Notes under the pieces: model-generated
The model's input: the letters and a program-made list of their open reading frames with translations, nothing else
What the model was told of the DNA's origin: nothing
Databases searched by the model: none
Source of the DNA: Mesonia profundi
GTDB taxonomy: Bacteria; Bacteroidota; Bacteroidia; Flavobacteriales; Flavobacteriaceae
Direction of reading: 5' to 3'
DNA length: 64,000 nt
Assembly (NCBI RefSeq): GCF_031085155.1
Contig: NZ_JAVHUL010000014.1
Span: 1 to 64,000, forward strand
Made by a program: the position numbers and the translations under genes
Shown: positions 26,061-35,849 of the stretch, piece by piece
How the letters are laid out: each line of letters begins with the position of its first letter
Numbering within the stretch: position 1 is the stretch's first letter

Positions 26061-28760
26061 TTGCAAACAAACTTACTCTACATACTTTTCACGTGTTTTT
26101 TTGTGTTCCTAGGTTCTACGGTAACCGTGGCCCAAGAAATTGACAGCATTACAAAAGTAAATATTCCTGCGGAAAGAGAAGCAATTTTTCCCTTAAGTGA
26201 TAGTCTTACCCCAAAATTAATCACTCAAGTTGATACTGTTAAAACAGATACAATCAAACCTAAAAGTGATTCTTTCTTAACGGCAAACATTGTAGCCACT
26301 GCAAAAGACTATATGCGCTACGATCGAAAAAACGGTCAAGCCTACCTATATAATGAAGCAAAAATCGTGTATGGTGATCTAATTATTGAAGCTGGTCTTA
26401 TTATCTTAAACAATAAGAACAACGAGATTTACGCTTACGGAATCAAAGATTCTACAGGTACATACACCCAAAGCCCTGTTTTCACCCAAGGTGAAAGTGT
26501 GGTGAAACCAGATAGTATTCGGTTTAATACGGTTAGTAAAAAAGCATTGATACACAATTCTAGGACCAAGCAAGGTGAATTTAATGTTTTAGGGGAAAGG
26601 ACCAAAAGAGAAAATGATTCGGTGTACTTTATTAAGAATGTAAAATTCACCACTTCTAAAGATATTGATAATCCCGAATATTATTTTTACGCGCGAAAAA
26701 TCAAATTGGTTCCTGAAAAAAAGATTGTCACGGGTCTCGTCAATATGTATATCGCCGATGTCCCTACTCCGCTTGGTTTACCTTTTGGATATTTTCCATT
26801 AACGAGTGAAAGGGCATCTGGATTTATAATTCCGTCTTTTGGAGACAACCAAAATAGGGGGTACTTCTTGCAAAATGGAGGCTATTACTTTAATATTAAT
26901 GATTATGTAGATTTAGCAGTCTTAGGAGATTACTATACCAACGGAAGCTACGGTTTCCGATTAGAATCCAGCTACGCATTGCGTTATCGCTTTAATGGTA
27001 ATGTAAGTTTCAGGTATGAGAAATTATTAAATAGTGAACGCGGTTTCCCCGATTTTTCTGAAAGTTCTATTTATAATTTACGTTGGAGCCATACTCAGGA
27101 TCCAAAATCAAATCCGGCAAGTAGATTCCAAGCTTCTGTCAACTTAGGAAGTAGTAAGTATTATCAAGAAACCATCAACCAAACTAATACCGGTAACTTT
27201 TTAAATAACAGCTTAAGCTCTTCAGTCTCTTATTCCAAAACTTTCGATGGCAAGCCACAAGTAAACCTAAGTATAGCAGCCACCCAAAATCAAAACACCA
27301 ATACCCAAGAAGTTAATATGACCTTGCCTACAGTGCAAGCTAGTATGGCTAGAATATTTCCTTTTGAACCCAAAAATGGAACCAAAAAGGGAGTGTTTCA
27401 AAACATTAATTTTCAATACAATGTAAAAGGAGAAAATAGAATTAGAACCACAGATTCATTACTCTTTAAGCCGCAAATGTTTAAAGATATGCAATCGGGA
27501 ATCCAGCATACTATTCCCATAAATACCAACTTTAAACTCTTTAATTACTTTAGCGTTAGTGCGGGAACTTCTTTTCAAGAAAACTGGGTATTTAAAACCA
27601 TAGAGCGGTCTTATAACGATAACCTTCAAAGAGCAGTGACAGATACCGTTAATGGATTTGATGCCTATAGAACCTATAACTTCTCCTCGAGTATAGGAAC
27701 TACTATTTATGGATTATTCAATTTTAAAAAAGAAGGAAAAATACAAGCCATTAGGCATGTAGTACGACCTTCCATAAGCTACAGTATTAATCCTGCTTTT
27801 GATGAGTTTTACGATACCTATTTAATTCCCGAAACTTCCGGTTTACCCGAAGAAGTTGTAGAATATTCAAGATTTGAAGGCGGACTTTTTGGTGCTCCAG
27901 GAAATAATTATAGTAGTAACATAGGATTTTCTCTTACCAACGACTTTGAAGCTAAAATACGCTCTAAAGACACTACGATCACCGAGCCCATCAAACGTAA
28001 GTTATTAAGTAATTTATCCTTTTCCACTTCCTACAATTTGGCCGCAGATTCTTTACATTTTCAGCCTGTTACGGTGAGAGGAGTTTTGCCTATCATAGAA
28101 AATAAGTTAGACATCAATTTTAATGGAGCGTTAGATCCTTATGCATTAAACAGCAATAATCAACGTATAAATACTTATAATATCAACAACGGTGGAAGTT
28201 TATTTAGACTTACCAGAGCTAATCTAAGCTTTGGGTACAGCCTTTCTAACAAAGATTTTGAAAAAGACGAAAAAGACAAGAACAAAGATAATCCAGATAA
28301 TGAAACCTTTAGAAATGGAGGAAGACCAGATGATTTATTTGGTAGATCTACTAATCTTGATGGTCGGCTTTATGATGAGGATGAAGAAGAAGAAATCGTA
28401 GAAAACGAAACTCAGAGATACCGCTATGCTATTCCGTGGCAAATTAGATTTGCGTATACGGCAACCTACAACAACCTGAGACGCGAAAATGAAATCTCTT
28501 CCCACTCCTTGATGTTTTCTGGAGATGTAGAACTTTCTCCACGCTGGACAGTGGGTGCTTCTTCGGGTTACGATTTAAAAAACCCCGGTTTCACCTTTAC
28601 CCAACTTCGTTTTCAGCGAGATTTAGAAAGCTGGAGACTATCTTTTAACTGGACTCCCTTTGGAAACCGAGAATCTTGGTATTTCTTTATCGGAATTAAG
28701 GCTAACGTCTTGAGCGATATCAAATACGACAAAAATAGAGAACGAGACAGAAGCTTATAA
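26061..28760 (+). CDS. lptD: LptD-like LPS assembly outer-membrane protein
   Basis: 899-residue outer-membrane protein. It has a signal peptide (LLYILFTCFFVFLGSTVTVAQ), then an OstA-type beta-jellyroll segment (about 85-230, with YLYNEAKIVYGDLIIEAG) and a large C-terminal barrel with many alternating strands. It is the Bacteroidota form of LptD, which inserts LPS into the outer leaflet. The start is TTG at 26061: a stop codon lies just upstream in frame (26055), the first ATG is some 80 codons in, and the signal peptide begins right after TTG. The next gene, ridA, follows after 3 nt. Confidence 0.85.
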   Translation: MQTNLLYILFTCFFVFLGSTVTVAQEIDSITKVNIPAEREAIFPLSDSLTPKLITQVDTVKTDTIKPKSDSFLTANIVATAKDYMRYDRKNGQAYLYNEAKIVYGDLIIEAGLIILNNKNNEIYAYGIKDSTGTYTQSPVFTQGESVVKPDSIRFNTVSKKALIHNSRTKQGEFNVLGERTKRENDSVYFIKNVKFTTSKDIDNPEYYFYARKIKLVPEKKIVTGLVNMYIADVPTPLGLPFGYFPLTSERASGFIIPSFGDNQNRGYFLQNGGYYFNINDYVDLAVLGDYYTNGSYGFRLESSYALRYRFNGNVSFRYEKLLNSERGFPDFSESSIYNLRWSHTQDPKSNPASRFQASVNLGSSKYYQETINQTNTGNFLNNSLSSSVSYSKTFDGKPQVNLSIAATQNQNTNTQEVNMTLPTVQASMARIFPFEPKNGTKKGVFQNINFQYNVKGENRIRTTDSLLFKPQMFKDMQSGIQHTIPINTNFKLFNYFSVSAGTSFQENWVFKTIERSYNDNLQRAVTDTVNGFDAYRTYNFSSSIGTTIYGLFNFKKEGKIQAIRHVVRPSISYSINPAFDEFYDTYLIPETSGLPEEVVEYSRFEGGLFGAPGNNYSSNIGFSLTNDFEAKIRSKDTTITEPIKRKLLSNLSFSTSYNLAADSLHFQPVTVRGVLPIIENKLDINFNGALDPYALNSNNQRINTYNINNGGSLFRLTRANLSFGYSLSNKDFEKDEKDKNKDNPDNETFRNGGRPDDLFGRSTNLDGRLYDEDEEEEIVENETQRYRYAIPWQIRFAYTATYNNLRRENEISSHSLMFSGDVELSPRWTVGASSGYDLKNPGFTFTQLRFQRDLESWRLSFNWTPFGNRESWYFFIGIKANVLSDIKYDKNRERDRSL

Positions 28761-28763
28761 ACT

Positions 28764-29144
28764 ATGAAAAAAATTATTAAAACCCCTCATGCCCCCGCTC
28801 CTATTGGACCTTACAATCAGGCTGTTTTAACAGGAAATACGCTTTACACTAGCGGACAAATTGCGATCGATCCCAACACCAATGAATTGGTCACCAACGA
28901 CCTTGAGAAAGAAACGCATTTGGTGATGAAAAACTTAAAAGCAGTTCTAGAAGCAGCTGAAATGACTTTTGAAAACGTCATTAAAACCTCCATCTTTATC
29001 AGTGATATGAATAGCTTTCAGCAAATCAATAAAGTTTACGCCACTTATTTTGACGAAGAAACTGCGCCAGCCCGAGAAACCGTAGAAGTAGCCAATCTTC
29101 CTAAATTTGTGAACGTAGAAATAAGTGCCATTGCGATAAAATAA
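28764..29144 (+). CDS. ridA: RidA-family enamine/imine deaminase
   Basis: 126-residue trimeric deaminase that hydrolyses reactive 2-aminoacrylate-type enamines. The family signature is clear: PIGPYNQAV near the start, SGQIAIDP, and the C-terminal PARETVEVANLPKFVNVEI with the conserved Arg and Glu of the active site. Full length. It is 3 nt downstream of lptD, probably co-transcribed, with no functional link evident. Confidence 0.95.
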   Translation: MKKIIKTPHAPAPIGPYNQAVLTGNTLYTSGQIAIDPNTNELVTNDLEKETHLVMKNLKAVLEAAEMTFENVIKTSIFISDMNSFQQINKVYATYFDEETAPARETVEVANLPKFVNVEISAIAIK

Positions 29145-29234
29145 ATCGGTTTTAAGCTGAACTTATTTCTAATTATCCTTCGCCGAAAAAGTAAAATTTT
29201 TTAAGTAGTTTTATTTTTTTCTAAAAATCATCCT

Positions 29235-30959
29235 ATGGCATTATCTACATTAGACTGGTTACTTATCATTTCTTTTTTTGTCATCAGTCTTTTGGTCGGC
29301 GTTCTCGTCTATAGAAAAAGTAGTAAAAATGTGGATAGTTTTTTCCTTAGCGGAAGAAATATGCCGTGGTGGCTCTTAGGAGTTTCTATGGTGGCCACCA
29401 CTTTTGCTGCCGATACTCCCGGTCTCGTTGCCGGAATTGTAAGAAAAGATGGCGTTTACGGAAACTGGATTTGGTGGTCTTTCCTCCTTACCGGAATGCT
29501 TACCGTTTTCTTTTATGCTAAACTTTGGCGAAGAAGTAACATCACCACCGATTTAGAGTTTTATGAAATCCGTTACAGCGGAAGAAGTGCTGCTTTACTG
29601 CGAGGATTTAGAGCCCTTTATCTAGGCGTATTTTTTAATGTAGTTATTATGGCCACCGTATGTTTGGCCGCCATCAAAATAGGACATGTTTTATTTGGCT
29701 TCTCTGAAGTGCAAACTTTAGTCATTGCCTCTTTGGTAACCGTTTTTTATTCGCTCCTTGGCGGATTAAGAGGCGTCCTCATCACCGATTTTATTCAGTT
29801 TATCATTGCGATGGTGGGAAGCGTTTGGGCTAGTTATTATATCATTAACCTCCCACAAATCGGCGGACTAGAGAACTTATTAACCCACGAGCTGGTTCAA
29901 GATAAAACCGCTTTCTTTCCAGATTTCTCTCAACCAGAAATTATTATTCCGTTACTGATTATTCCACTTTCTGTACAGTGGTGGAGCGTTTGGTATCCTG
30001 GCGCTGAACCTGGCGGAGGTGGTTATATTGCACAACGAATGCTCGCTGCAAAAGATGAGAAAAATGCGGTATTAGCTACGTTGTTTTTTAATGTGGCTCA
30101 CTATGCCTTGCGTCCTTGGCCTTGGATTATCATTGGTTTGGCTTCGCTTATCATTTATCCAGATCTACAAAGCTTACAAACCGCTTTTCCCAATCTAAAT
30201 GCTTCTTTTGTAAAAGACGATTTATCCTATTCGGCGATGTTGGTGTTTTTGCCCTCTGGCTTATTGGGAATTGTGATCACTTCGCTTATCGCTGCTTTTA
30301 TGAGCACAATTTCCACACACCTTAACTGGGGAAGCAGTTATGTGGTGAACGATTTTTATGCGCGCTTTGTCAACAAGAATGCTTCTGAAAAGTCTAAAGT
30401 AAGAGTCGGGAGAATTTCTACCATTTGCATGATGATTCTTGCGGGTTTACTTTCTTTAATTCTCGAAGAAGCGAGAGACGCTTTCAACCTTTTATTGCAA
30501 ATTGGCGCAGGAACAGGTTTGCTGTTTATCCTGCGTTGGTTTTGGTATAAAATAAATCCGTATAGCGAAATTGCAGCGATGGTTTCCTCGTTCCTCATTG
30601 CTATTCTTTTCTTTGTCAACAGTAAATTAGAGACACCTTGGTTTGAAATTGCTTCGCATTGGCAGTTGGTAATCGGAGTGATAATTACTACCATAGCTTG
30701 GGTAAGTGTCACTTTATTAACGCAACCTAGCGATCAAAAAACTCTAGATAAATTTGAAGAATTGGTATTTAGTGAAGGGAAGTTTAAACACATCAATTAT
30801 AAAATAGGTGCTTTTCTCTTAGGGACTCTTGGAGTTTATGCGAGTCTCTTTGGAACGGGATTTATCATCTACGGAGATTATTTAGAAGCAGGAATCTCTT
30901 TTGTGATTGCCCTTATTGGTTTTCTCTACCTCGTTAAAAACTGGAATAAGATTGTTTAA
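29235..30959 (+). CDS. Sodium:solute symporter family transporter
   Basis: 574-residue inner-membrane protein of the SSS (SLC5) family with about 13 hydrophobic segments. Family features include the first-helix region with FFLSGRNMPWWLLGVSMVAT and the sodium-site region near LGIVITSLIAAFMSTISTHLNWGSSYVVND. The C-terminus is extended relative to short SSS members. The solute cannot be named from sequence. A 90-nt gap separates it from ridA, without a recognisable -7 element; a 296-nt spacer follows. Confidence 0.9.
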   Translation: MALSTLDWLLIISFFVISLLVGVLVYRKSSKNVDSFFLSGRNMPWWLLGVSMVATTFAADTPGLVAGIVRKDGVYGNWIWWSFLLTGMLTVFFYAKLWRRSNITTDLEFYEIRYSGRSAALLRGFRALYLGVFFNVVIMATVCLAAIKIGHVLFGFSEVQTLVIASLVTVFYSLLGGLRGVLITDFIQFIIAMVGSVWASYYIINLPQIGGLENLLTHELVQDKTAFFPDFSQPEIIIPLLIIPLSVQWWSVWYPGAEPGGGGYIAQRMLAAKDEKNAVLATLFFNVAHYALRPWPWIIIGLASLIIYPDLQSLQTAFPNLNASFVKDDLSYSAMLVFLPSGLLGIVITSLIAAFMSTISTHLNWGSSYVVNDFYARFVNKNASEKSKVRVGRISTICMMILAGLLSLILEEARDAFNLLLQIGAGTGLLFILRWFWYKINPYSEIAAMVSSFLIAILFFVNSKLETPWFEIASHWQLVIGVIITTIAWVSVTLLTQPSDQKTLDKFEELVFSEGKFKHINYKIGAFLLGTLGVYASLFGTGFIIYGDYLEAGISFVIALIGFLYLVKNWNKIV

Positions 30960-31255
30960 AAGATTAACTCTGAGTAAAGATTCAGTTTGCTTATTCAATT
31001 CATAATCCATGAGTAATTTCAAGCTAAGCTCGTAGAGTAAAAGGTAAAAACAAACGTTAAGTATTGAATTTAAACACCTTACACTCTATGCGGTCTTTGC
31101 GAGTTGCTTTGCTAGAAACACAACTTATATAAATAGGAATCTAAACTGATCAGTTATAACTTCTTATTCTTTAAGCATATTTTTTGATTCAAAAAAGGCC
31201 CTTAAACACACCCTTATAGGAGAAAAAGCAACGCGACATTTCAATATTAAATCTT
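30960..31255. other. 296-bp spacer between convergent genes
   Basis: No ORF, RNA gene or strong terminator is visible. The only structure found is a 12-bp perfect palindrome, AACTGATCAGTT, at 31144-31155. The rest is AT-rich unassigned sequence. Confidence 0.5.
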
Positions 31256-34200
31256 TTAATCTAGTCCTGGAAATTGAATATAATCTGGAGCTAAAGATTT
31301 AGGATTCTCTTCCACCTCTTCTGGTACTTGTTCTTTTTTCTCCACTTCCTTATTCAGCATTTTTCTAATGAGCTCTTTAAAGGTATCAAAATCTACAGAA
31401 TAAGAAAGTCCTACTCCTTGTGTATATCCTAATTGCTCTCCTATATATTGTATGTTATTTTCTCTATTAAAAAGCTTTGCTCTAAGCGTTCCATCTTCGT
31501 TTAACAGCAAATCTATTTCTACGTTTCCTACCACCACAGATTCGGTTACTCCGCCTACAGGAACCCCAACTCTTCCGTTAAGTAGTATGCGTTTACTGAT
31601 TTGTGTACTTAGCGTTACTCCAAAACGATCGGCTACATCTTGATCCTGTGTTCTTGCGCCTTGAACGTAGTTGATTCCCACTTTAAATTTCCCATCTTCA
31701 TCACTAAAAATATCATCAAATAAACCAGAAGCTCTTTCGAGTAATAAATTTCCTGGGGCTGCATTTTGACCCGGTGCATTCTGACTGTAGAAACTACCTT
31801 GAGTAATTAAAGATAAAGCTTGTAGCTCTGTACTTTGTTTGTCGCTTATTCTATACTCTAACTCCGATTTCACCACAGAACTCAAATTGGGATATTCAAT
31901 ATCAAAACTTAAATCGGCTTCTGTTAATTCTCCATTTAAATTAATGAAAACTTCTATCGGAATATTTCTATTTATTGTTGGATTTTCTAGTAAAATAGCA
32001 GGATTGGCAGAAGTTTCATACAATGCTCTTACGTTAAGATTAGCCCGAGTTGGGCTCCCGTCCCAAGTAAGGTTTCCTCCAGAAACTACCTGAAATTCCT
32101 TTTGCACCAAACCACCATACTTAAAGTTATAAACCCCTTCATACGCCACAAAATCTCCCCACATATTAAACTTCCCATTGGTGTTGATCTCTATCAATAA
32201 AGTTCCGGCCCCGCGTCCGCGTAGCGAACTTCCACTATTTTGATCTACTACCACTTCTACTTCCGCATCATTGGTAACATCCAAATCAAACACCAGCTCT
32301 AAACCTTTTACGGGCTTTGTCTCAATTTCTTTTCCTTGTTCCCGCGCTATTTTTTCTTCTCTCGTTAAGAAGTAGATAAACGAATTATCTCCAATCGTTT
32401 CGGTATCGCTTAACGGAATTTTAAAAATTGTTCCCTTCTCTGTCTTCGCATTTACCGTAATCTTTAAAGCATCTGTTGGGCCTTTAATAGAAGCGTTTCC
32501 ATTGATGAAAGCAGTTCCATAATAGAGTGATTCTTCGGTAGCTTCTGTATCTAAAACAAGTAATCTATCAGGTGCATTGATTTCTAAATCGAGTTCCCAT
32601 TTAGAAAATTTTTGATGAGAGATTGTTCCGTTAAGGACACCTTTAGTTTTATATTTAATATCAGTAACATCAATTTTATTGAACAAAAATTCTTGGTTAG
32701 AAAGATCTACAATAGCTTCTTGTTCAAAATCTAAATCTACGTTTAGGTAAGGGATTTTAGCTCCGGCTTCATCTAGCGTTAATCGCCCCGAAATATCTGG
32801 ATTGCTATAATCTCCCGATATTTTTGCCTGTCCTGAAGCCTCTCCCCTAATGTTCGTAATCACATCGCCTCCCAAAGCGCTAAAAGCATCTAGTTTAAAT
32901 TTATCTAAATCGACAGTCAAATCGATGTTAGAGTCGTCTGAACTTACATTAATTCCGCCTTTGGCCTTTAAAAACTCATATTCCTCATTCTTTAAGATGG
33001 CATCAATCTGGTAGGAAGTAAGCGATTTATTTCCTTCTATAGAAAGGTCTAAATCTCCATAATCTGTCTCATTAATCGACACATTTTTAATGCCTAGAGA
33101 ACTACTGGGGTAATAAACTCCTTCTTTTTGAAGAAAATTGAGCTCTCCGTTTACAATTCCGCCCAGATTTAAACTGTCAATGGAAGGCGTAATCTTTTTT
33201 AAGTCTACATTTAAAAAATCTGCATGAAAGTTTTTATAGGTGGAATCTGTGAGTTCTCCACTTAATTTTATGAGTTCATCCTGATGAGAAATTAATAAAG
33301 TATCTAATTCAAATGTCTTAAATTCATTATCAAAGACCAATTTCTGATTTTTAAGATTCTCTTTATTTAAATACCATTTGGCTTCTTTAAACTTAAAGTT
33401 TGACTTTCTAAATCCAACCACCGATTTATTGTCTTCATTAATCGTATGGTAAAAACTCAAGTTAAAAGCGTCATCATTATAGTCTCCTCCCCTAAATTCT
33501 GTTCGTACAAATAAGGTATCACGTAAGGTGACATTAATCAAGTTGAATTTAGATGCATTATAGAATTTGGTAGAAATACTATCTACCTCTATATAGGCAT
33601 TAAACAACGGGTTAGAATTGTCTATTTGCAGGTCAATTTCTTGTAATTTGTTCTTAAAAACTTCCATTTCTGGAGACTTGAATGTCAGTTTAAAATCATC
33701 CTCTTCAGATTCTACGCTTCCGCGGATAAAAGTATTCGGCGAAAGCTTTATATCTGGTAAAACCACTTCTATAATCTTGTTATAGATATCAAAATTAAAA
33801 TCTAAATACTGATTGGATTCAATGGGAATAGGCTCATAATTGGCATATAAATTACCGATAGAATTTTTAAATAAAGCAGGAACCTCTCCTAGATTAAACT
33901 TTCCTACTACTTCCCCATTAATAATATCTGGAGAGCTTACCGTAATTTTCCTTACTTCGTCTTTAAAACTAGAGGTCACGGTAAACTCCTCGAACTCATA
34001 AACGTTGGTTTGGTTTTGATAAGAAGCTCCAGTCAAAATAATTTCCCCTTCGGCATTATCTATGGTGGTTCCTCTCATATTCATCATCACTTTCCCCTTA
34101 AATATGGAAAGCGTATCCCGATTCACAAAGTTGAGTCGGTGTAAGTCTGCGTAAGTGACATTGGCATTAAAATCATACACGTTTTGCTTATCGGAAACAT

Positions 34201-35656
34201 CGATCAAGCCATCAAAGTCAAATTGTAGGTTGGGATCATTAATGACTAATTTTCCGTTAAAGTATGGATTTCTCAAAATCCCAGATACATTTATATCATG
34301 GTAGGTGTAGTTATTAAAACGTAACTTCTCAATACTTCCATTAAGCTTTGTATTTAAGGTATTTTGACTAAATCCTGTTCCGTCTACTTTTAGATTAAAG
34401 CTGGTTTTTCCCAATTGGTCATTTCCTAAAAGTTTTCCCAGGTTAAAATCTTTAAAAACTACATCTCCCTTATAGGTGGTAAAATCGGGGTCGTTTAAAG
34501 TACCTAAATCTACTTTTAAAATGGCGTTTCCTAATTGGCTATTCACTTTAGAATTGGTGGAAACTGTGGTAGGAGTCGCTTTTAAATATCCGCTAAGATT
34601 AATATTTCCTATTTCAATAAGCTCTTTAGGCAAAGTGTTTCCAAGAACGCGAGGAAGAAGGTTGACCAAATCATAATAATTGGTCGTTAACTGATTAAAA
34701 TTTCCCTCTAAGCTAAAATTACTGGGATCTTCTGCCAGCATATTTTTTAAATTGAGGTTTCCGTCAATGAGGCTTCGATCCATTCCGTGCATTTGCCAGT
34801 TGTCTAAATTCAGGTCGTTAAGGGTTCCTGAAAGATCTCCTTCAAATTTAAAAGTTTCATTATTTCCAAACTCTTCGTAAAATACTTTTAAATCATTAGT
34901 ATTGACTGAAGAAGCTCCAAATTTACCTGCTAATTGCACCTTATTTTCAAAATCGTTAAAATCTTCAGGGTCATTGTAATTAAATTTTATATCCCCTAGA
35001 ATTGACGATTCTTCTGTCTCCAAGAGAAGATCTTTTAGATTCATCAACTTGGAGGTGTATGAAAATTTAGTTTGAAGATTTTTAATAGGAATACCTCTTC
35101 CCTCGATTCCGTTTAAACTATTTACATCCACATAAACATCGCTATTGTCTACTAAAAGATTGAAAGCATTGATGTTGAGCTCACTTAAACTAACCAGGTT
35201 AGGATGAGAATTATTTTCATCTACAAAAGTGAAGGTTCCATTGAGGACTTGAATATGGTCGATGGTTAAAGAAAAATCCTTGGTTTTGGGTTTTCCGCTA
35301 TCAAATTTTTGTGCAAAAATATTAAGATTGTCTTCTTCTTCTCCTTTATAACGTTTTATATGAAGCTTTAGCTGATCCACTTCCGCATTAGCGAAATCCA
35401 AATCATAACCGGTAAGCAATCCAGGAATATTTATTAAAGAGGTCTTCAATTCATTAGCACTAATCAATGTATCTTGATGATGATCTGCTATAAAAACATG
35501 CTCTAAAACCACCCTGCCATCGTAAGAAATACTTAGATTCTTTACATCTATTTTGGCATCATATTTTTCATAAAGAAGTTGAGTCACCTTATTCGCTGTA
35601 AAAGTTTGCACACTGGGAATGGAAAACACCAATACCAACAACAAGAATAGCAGCAA
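31256..35656 (-). CDS. tamB: TamB-type translocation/assembly protein (start uncertain)
   Basis: Very long (at least 1466 residues) AsmA/TamB-like protein: one N-terminal membrane anchor (FLLLVLVFSIP), more than a thousand residues of repeated beta strands forming a lipid-carrying groove, and a C-terminal TamB domain (DUF490; for example GRVGVPVGGVTESVVVGNVEIDLLL). Such proteins bridge inner and outer membranes and help move phospholipids or assemble barrel proteins. The frame given starts at a TTG, but in-frame codons upstream (KKFFKILGRIIVAI) look like the missing basic start of the anchor, with no ATG; see findings. It is divergent from tsaD. Confidence 0.85.
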   Translation of the reverse strand: MLLFLLLVLVFSIPSVQTFTANKVTQLLYEKYDAKIDVKNLSISYDGRVVLEHVFIADHHQDTLISANELKTSLINIPGLLTGYDLDFANAEVDQLKLHIKRYKGEEEDNLNIFAQKFDSGKPKTKDFSLTIDHIQVLNGTFTFVDENNSHPNLVSLSELNINAFNLLVDNSDVYVDVNSLNGIEGRGIPIKNLQTKFSYTSKLMNLKDLLLETEESSILGDIKFNYNDPEDFNDFENKVQLAGKFGASSVNTNDLKVFYEEFGNNETFKFEGDLSGTLNDLNLDNWQMHGMDRSLIDGNLNLKNMLAEDPSNFSLEGNFNQLTTNYYDLVNLLPRVLGNTLPKELIEIGNINLSGYLKATPTTVSTNSKVNSQLGNAILKVDLGTLNDPDFTTYKGDVVFKDFNLGKLLGNDQLGKTSFNLKVDGTGFSQNTLNTKLNGSIEKLRFNNYTYHDINVSGILRNPYFNGKLVINDPNLQFDFDGLIDVSDKQNVYDFNANVTYADLHRLNFVNRDTLSIFKGKVMMNMRGTTIDNAEGEIILTGASYQNQTNVYEFEEFTVTSSFKDEVRKITVSSPDIINGEVVGKFNLGEVPALFKNSIGNLYANYEPIPIESNQYLDFNFDIYNKIIEVVLPDIKLSPNTFIRGSVESEEDDFKLTFKSPEMEVFKNKLQEIDLQIDNSNPLFNAYIEVDSISTKFYNASKFNLINVTLRDTLFVRTEFRGGDYNDDAFNLSFYHTINEDNKSVVGFRKSNFKFKEAKWYLNKENLKNQKLVFDNEFKTFELDTLLISHQDELIKLSGELTDSTYKNFHADFLNVDLKKITPSIDSLNLGGIVNGELNFLQKEGVYYPSSSLGIKNVSINETDYGDLDLSIEGNKSLTSYQIDAILKNEEYEFLKAKGGINVSSDDSNIDLTVDLDKFKLDAFSALGGDVITNIRGEASGQAKISGDYSNPDISGRLTLDEAGAKIPYLNVDLDFEQEAIVDLSNQEFLFNKIDVTDIKYKTKGVLNGTISHQKFSKWELDLEINAPDRLLVLDTEATEESLYYGTAFINGNASIKGPTDALKITVNAKTEKGTIFKIPLSDTETIGDNSFIYFLTREEKIAREQGKEIETKPVKGLELVFDLDVTNDAEVEVVVDQNSGSSLRGRGAGTLLIEINTNGKFNMWGDFVAYEGVYNFKYGGLVQKEFQVVSGGNLTWDGSPTRANLNVRALYETSANPAILLENPTINRNIPIEVFINLNGELTEADLSFDIEYPNLSSVVKSELEYRISDKQSTELQALSLITQGSFYSQNAPGQNAAPGNLLLERASGLFDDIFSDEDGKFKVGINYVQGARTQDQDVADRFGVTLSTQISKRILLNGRVGVPVGGVTESVVVGNVEIDLLLNEDGTLRAKLFNRENNIQYIGEQLGYTQGVGLSYSVDFDTFKELIRKMLNKEVEKKEQVPEEVEENPKSLAPDYIQFPGLD

Positions 35657-35849
35657 AATAGCTACGATAATCCGCCCTAATATTTTGAAAAATTTTTTAA
35701 TGGAGTTTCTTATTGAATTGGTTTACATGAAAAAGAATAATCCTAAATTTGTTTGCTTTTGCTTAAGCCCGTAACTTCGTAAATACACGATTACAAAAAT
35801 AGGTAGCTTTAGCAACAATATTAACAATTTTTGTGCCTAATATTTCATA

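Noticed and set aside
30960-31255. Possible decayed gene or small RNA in the spacer
   Set aside because: Only a 12-bp palindrome is present; no promoter-terminator pair or conserved frame can be made out.
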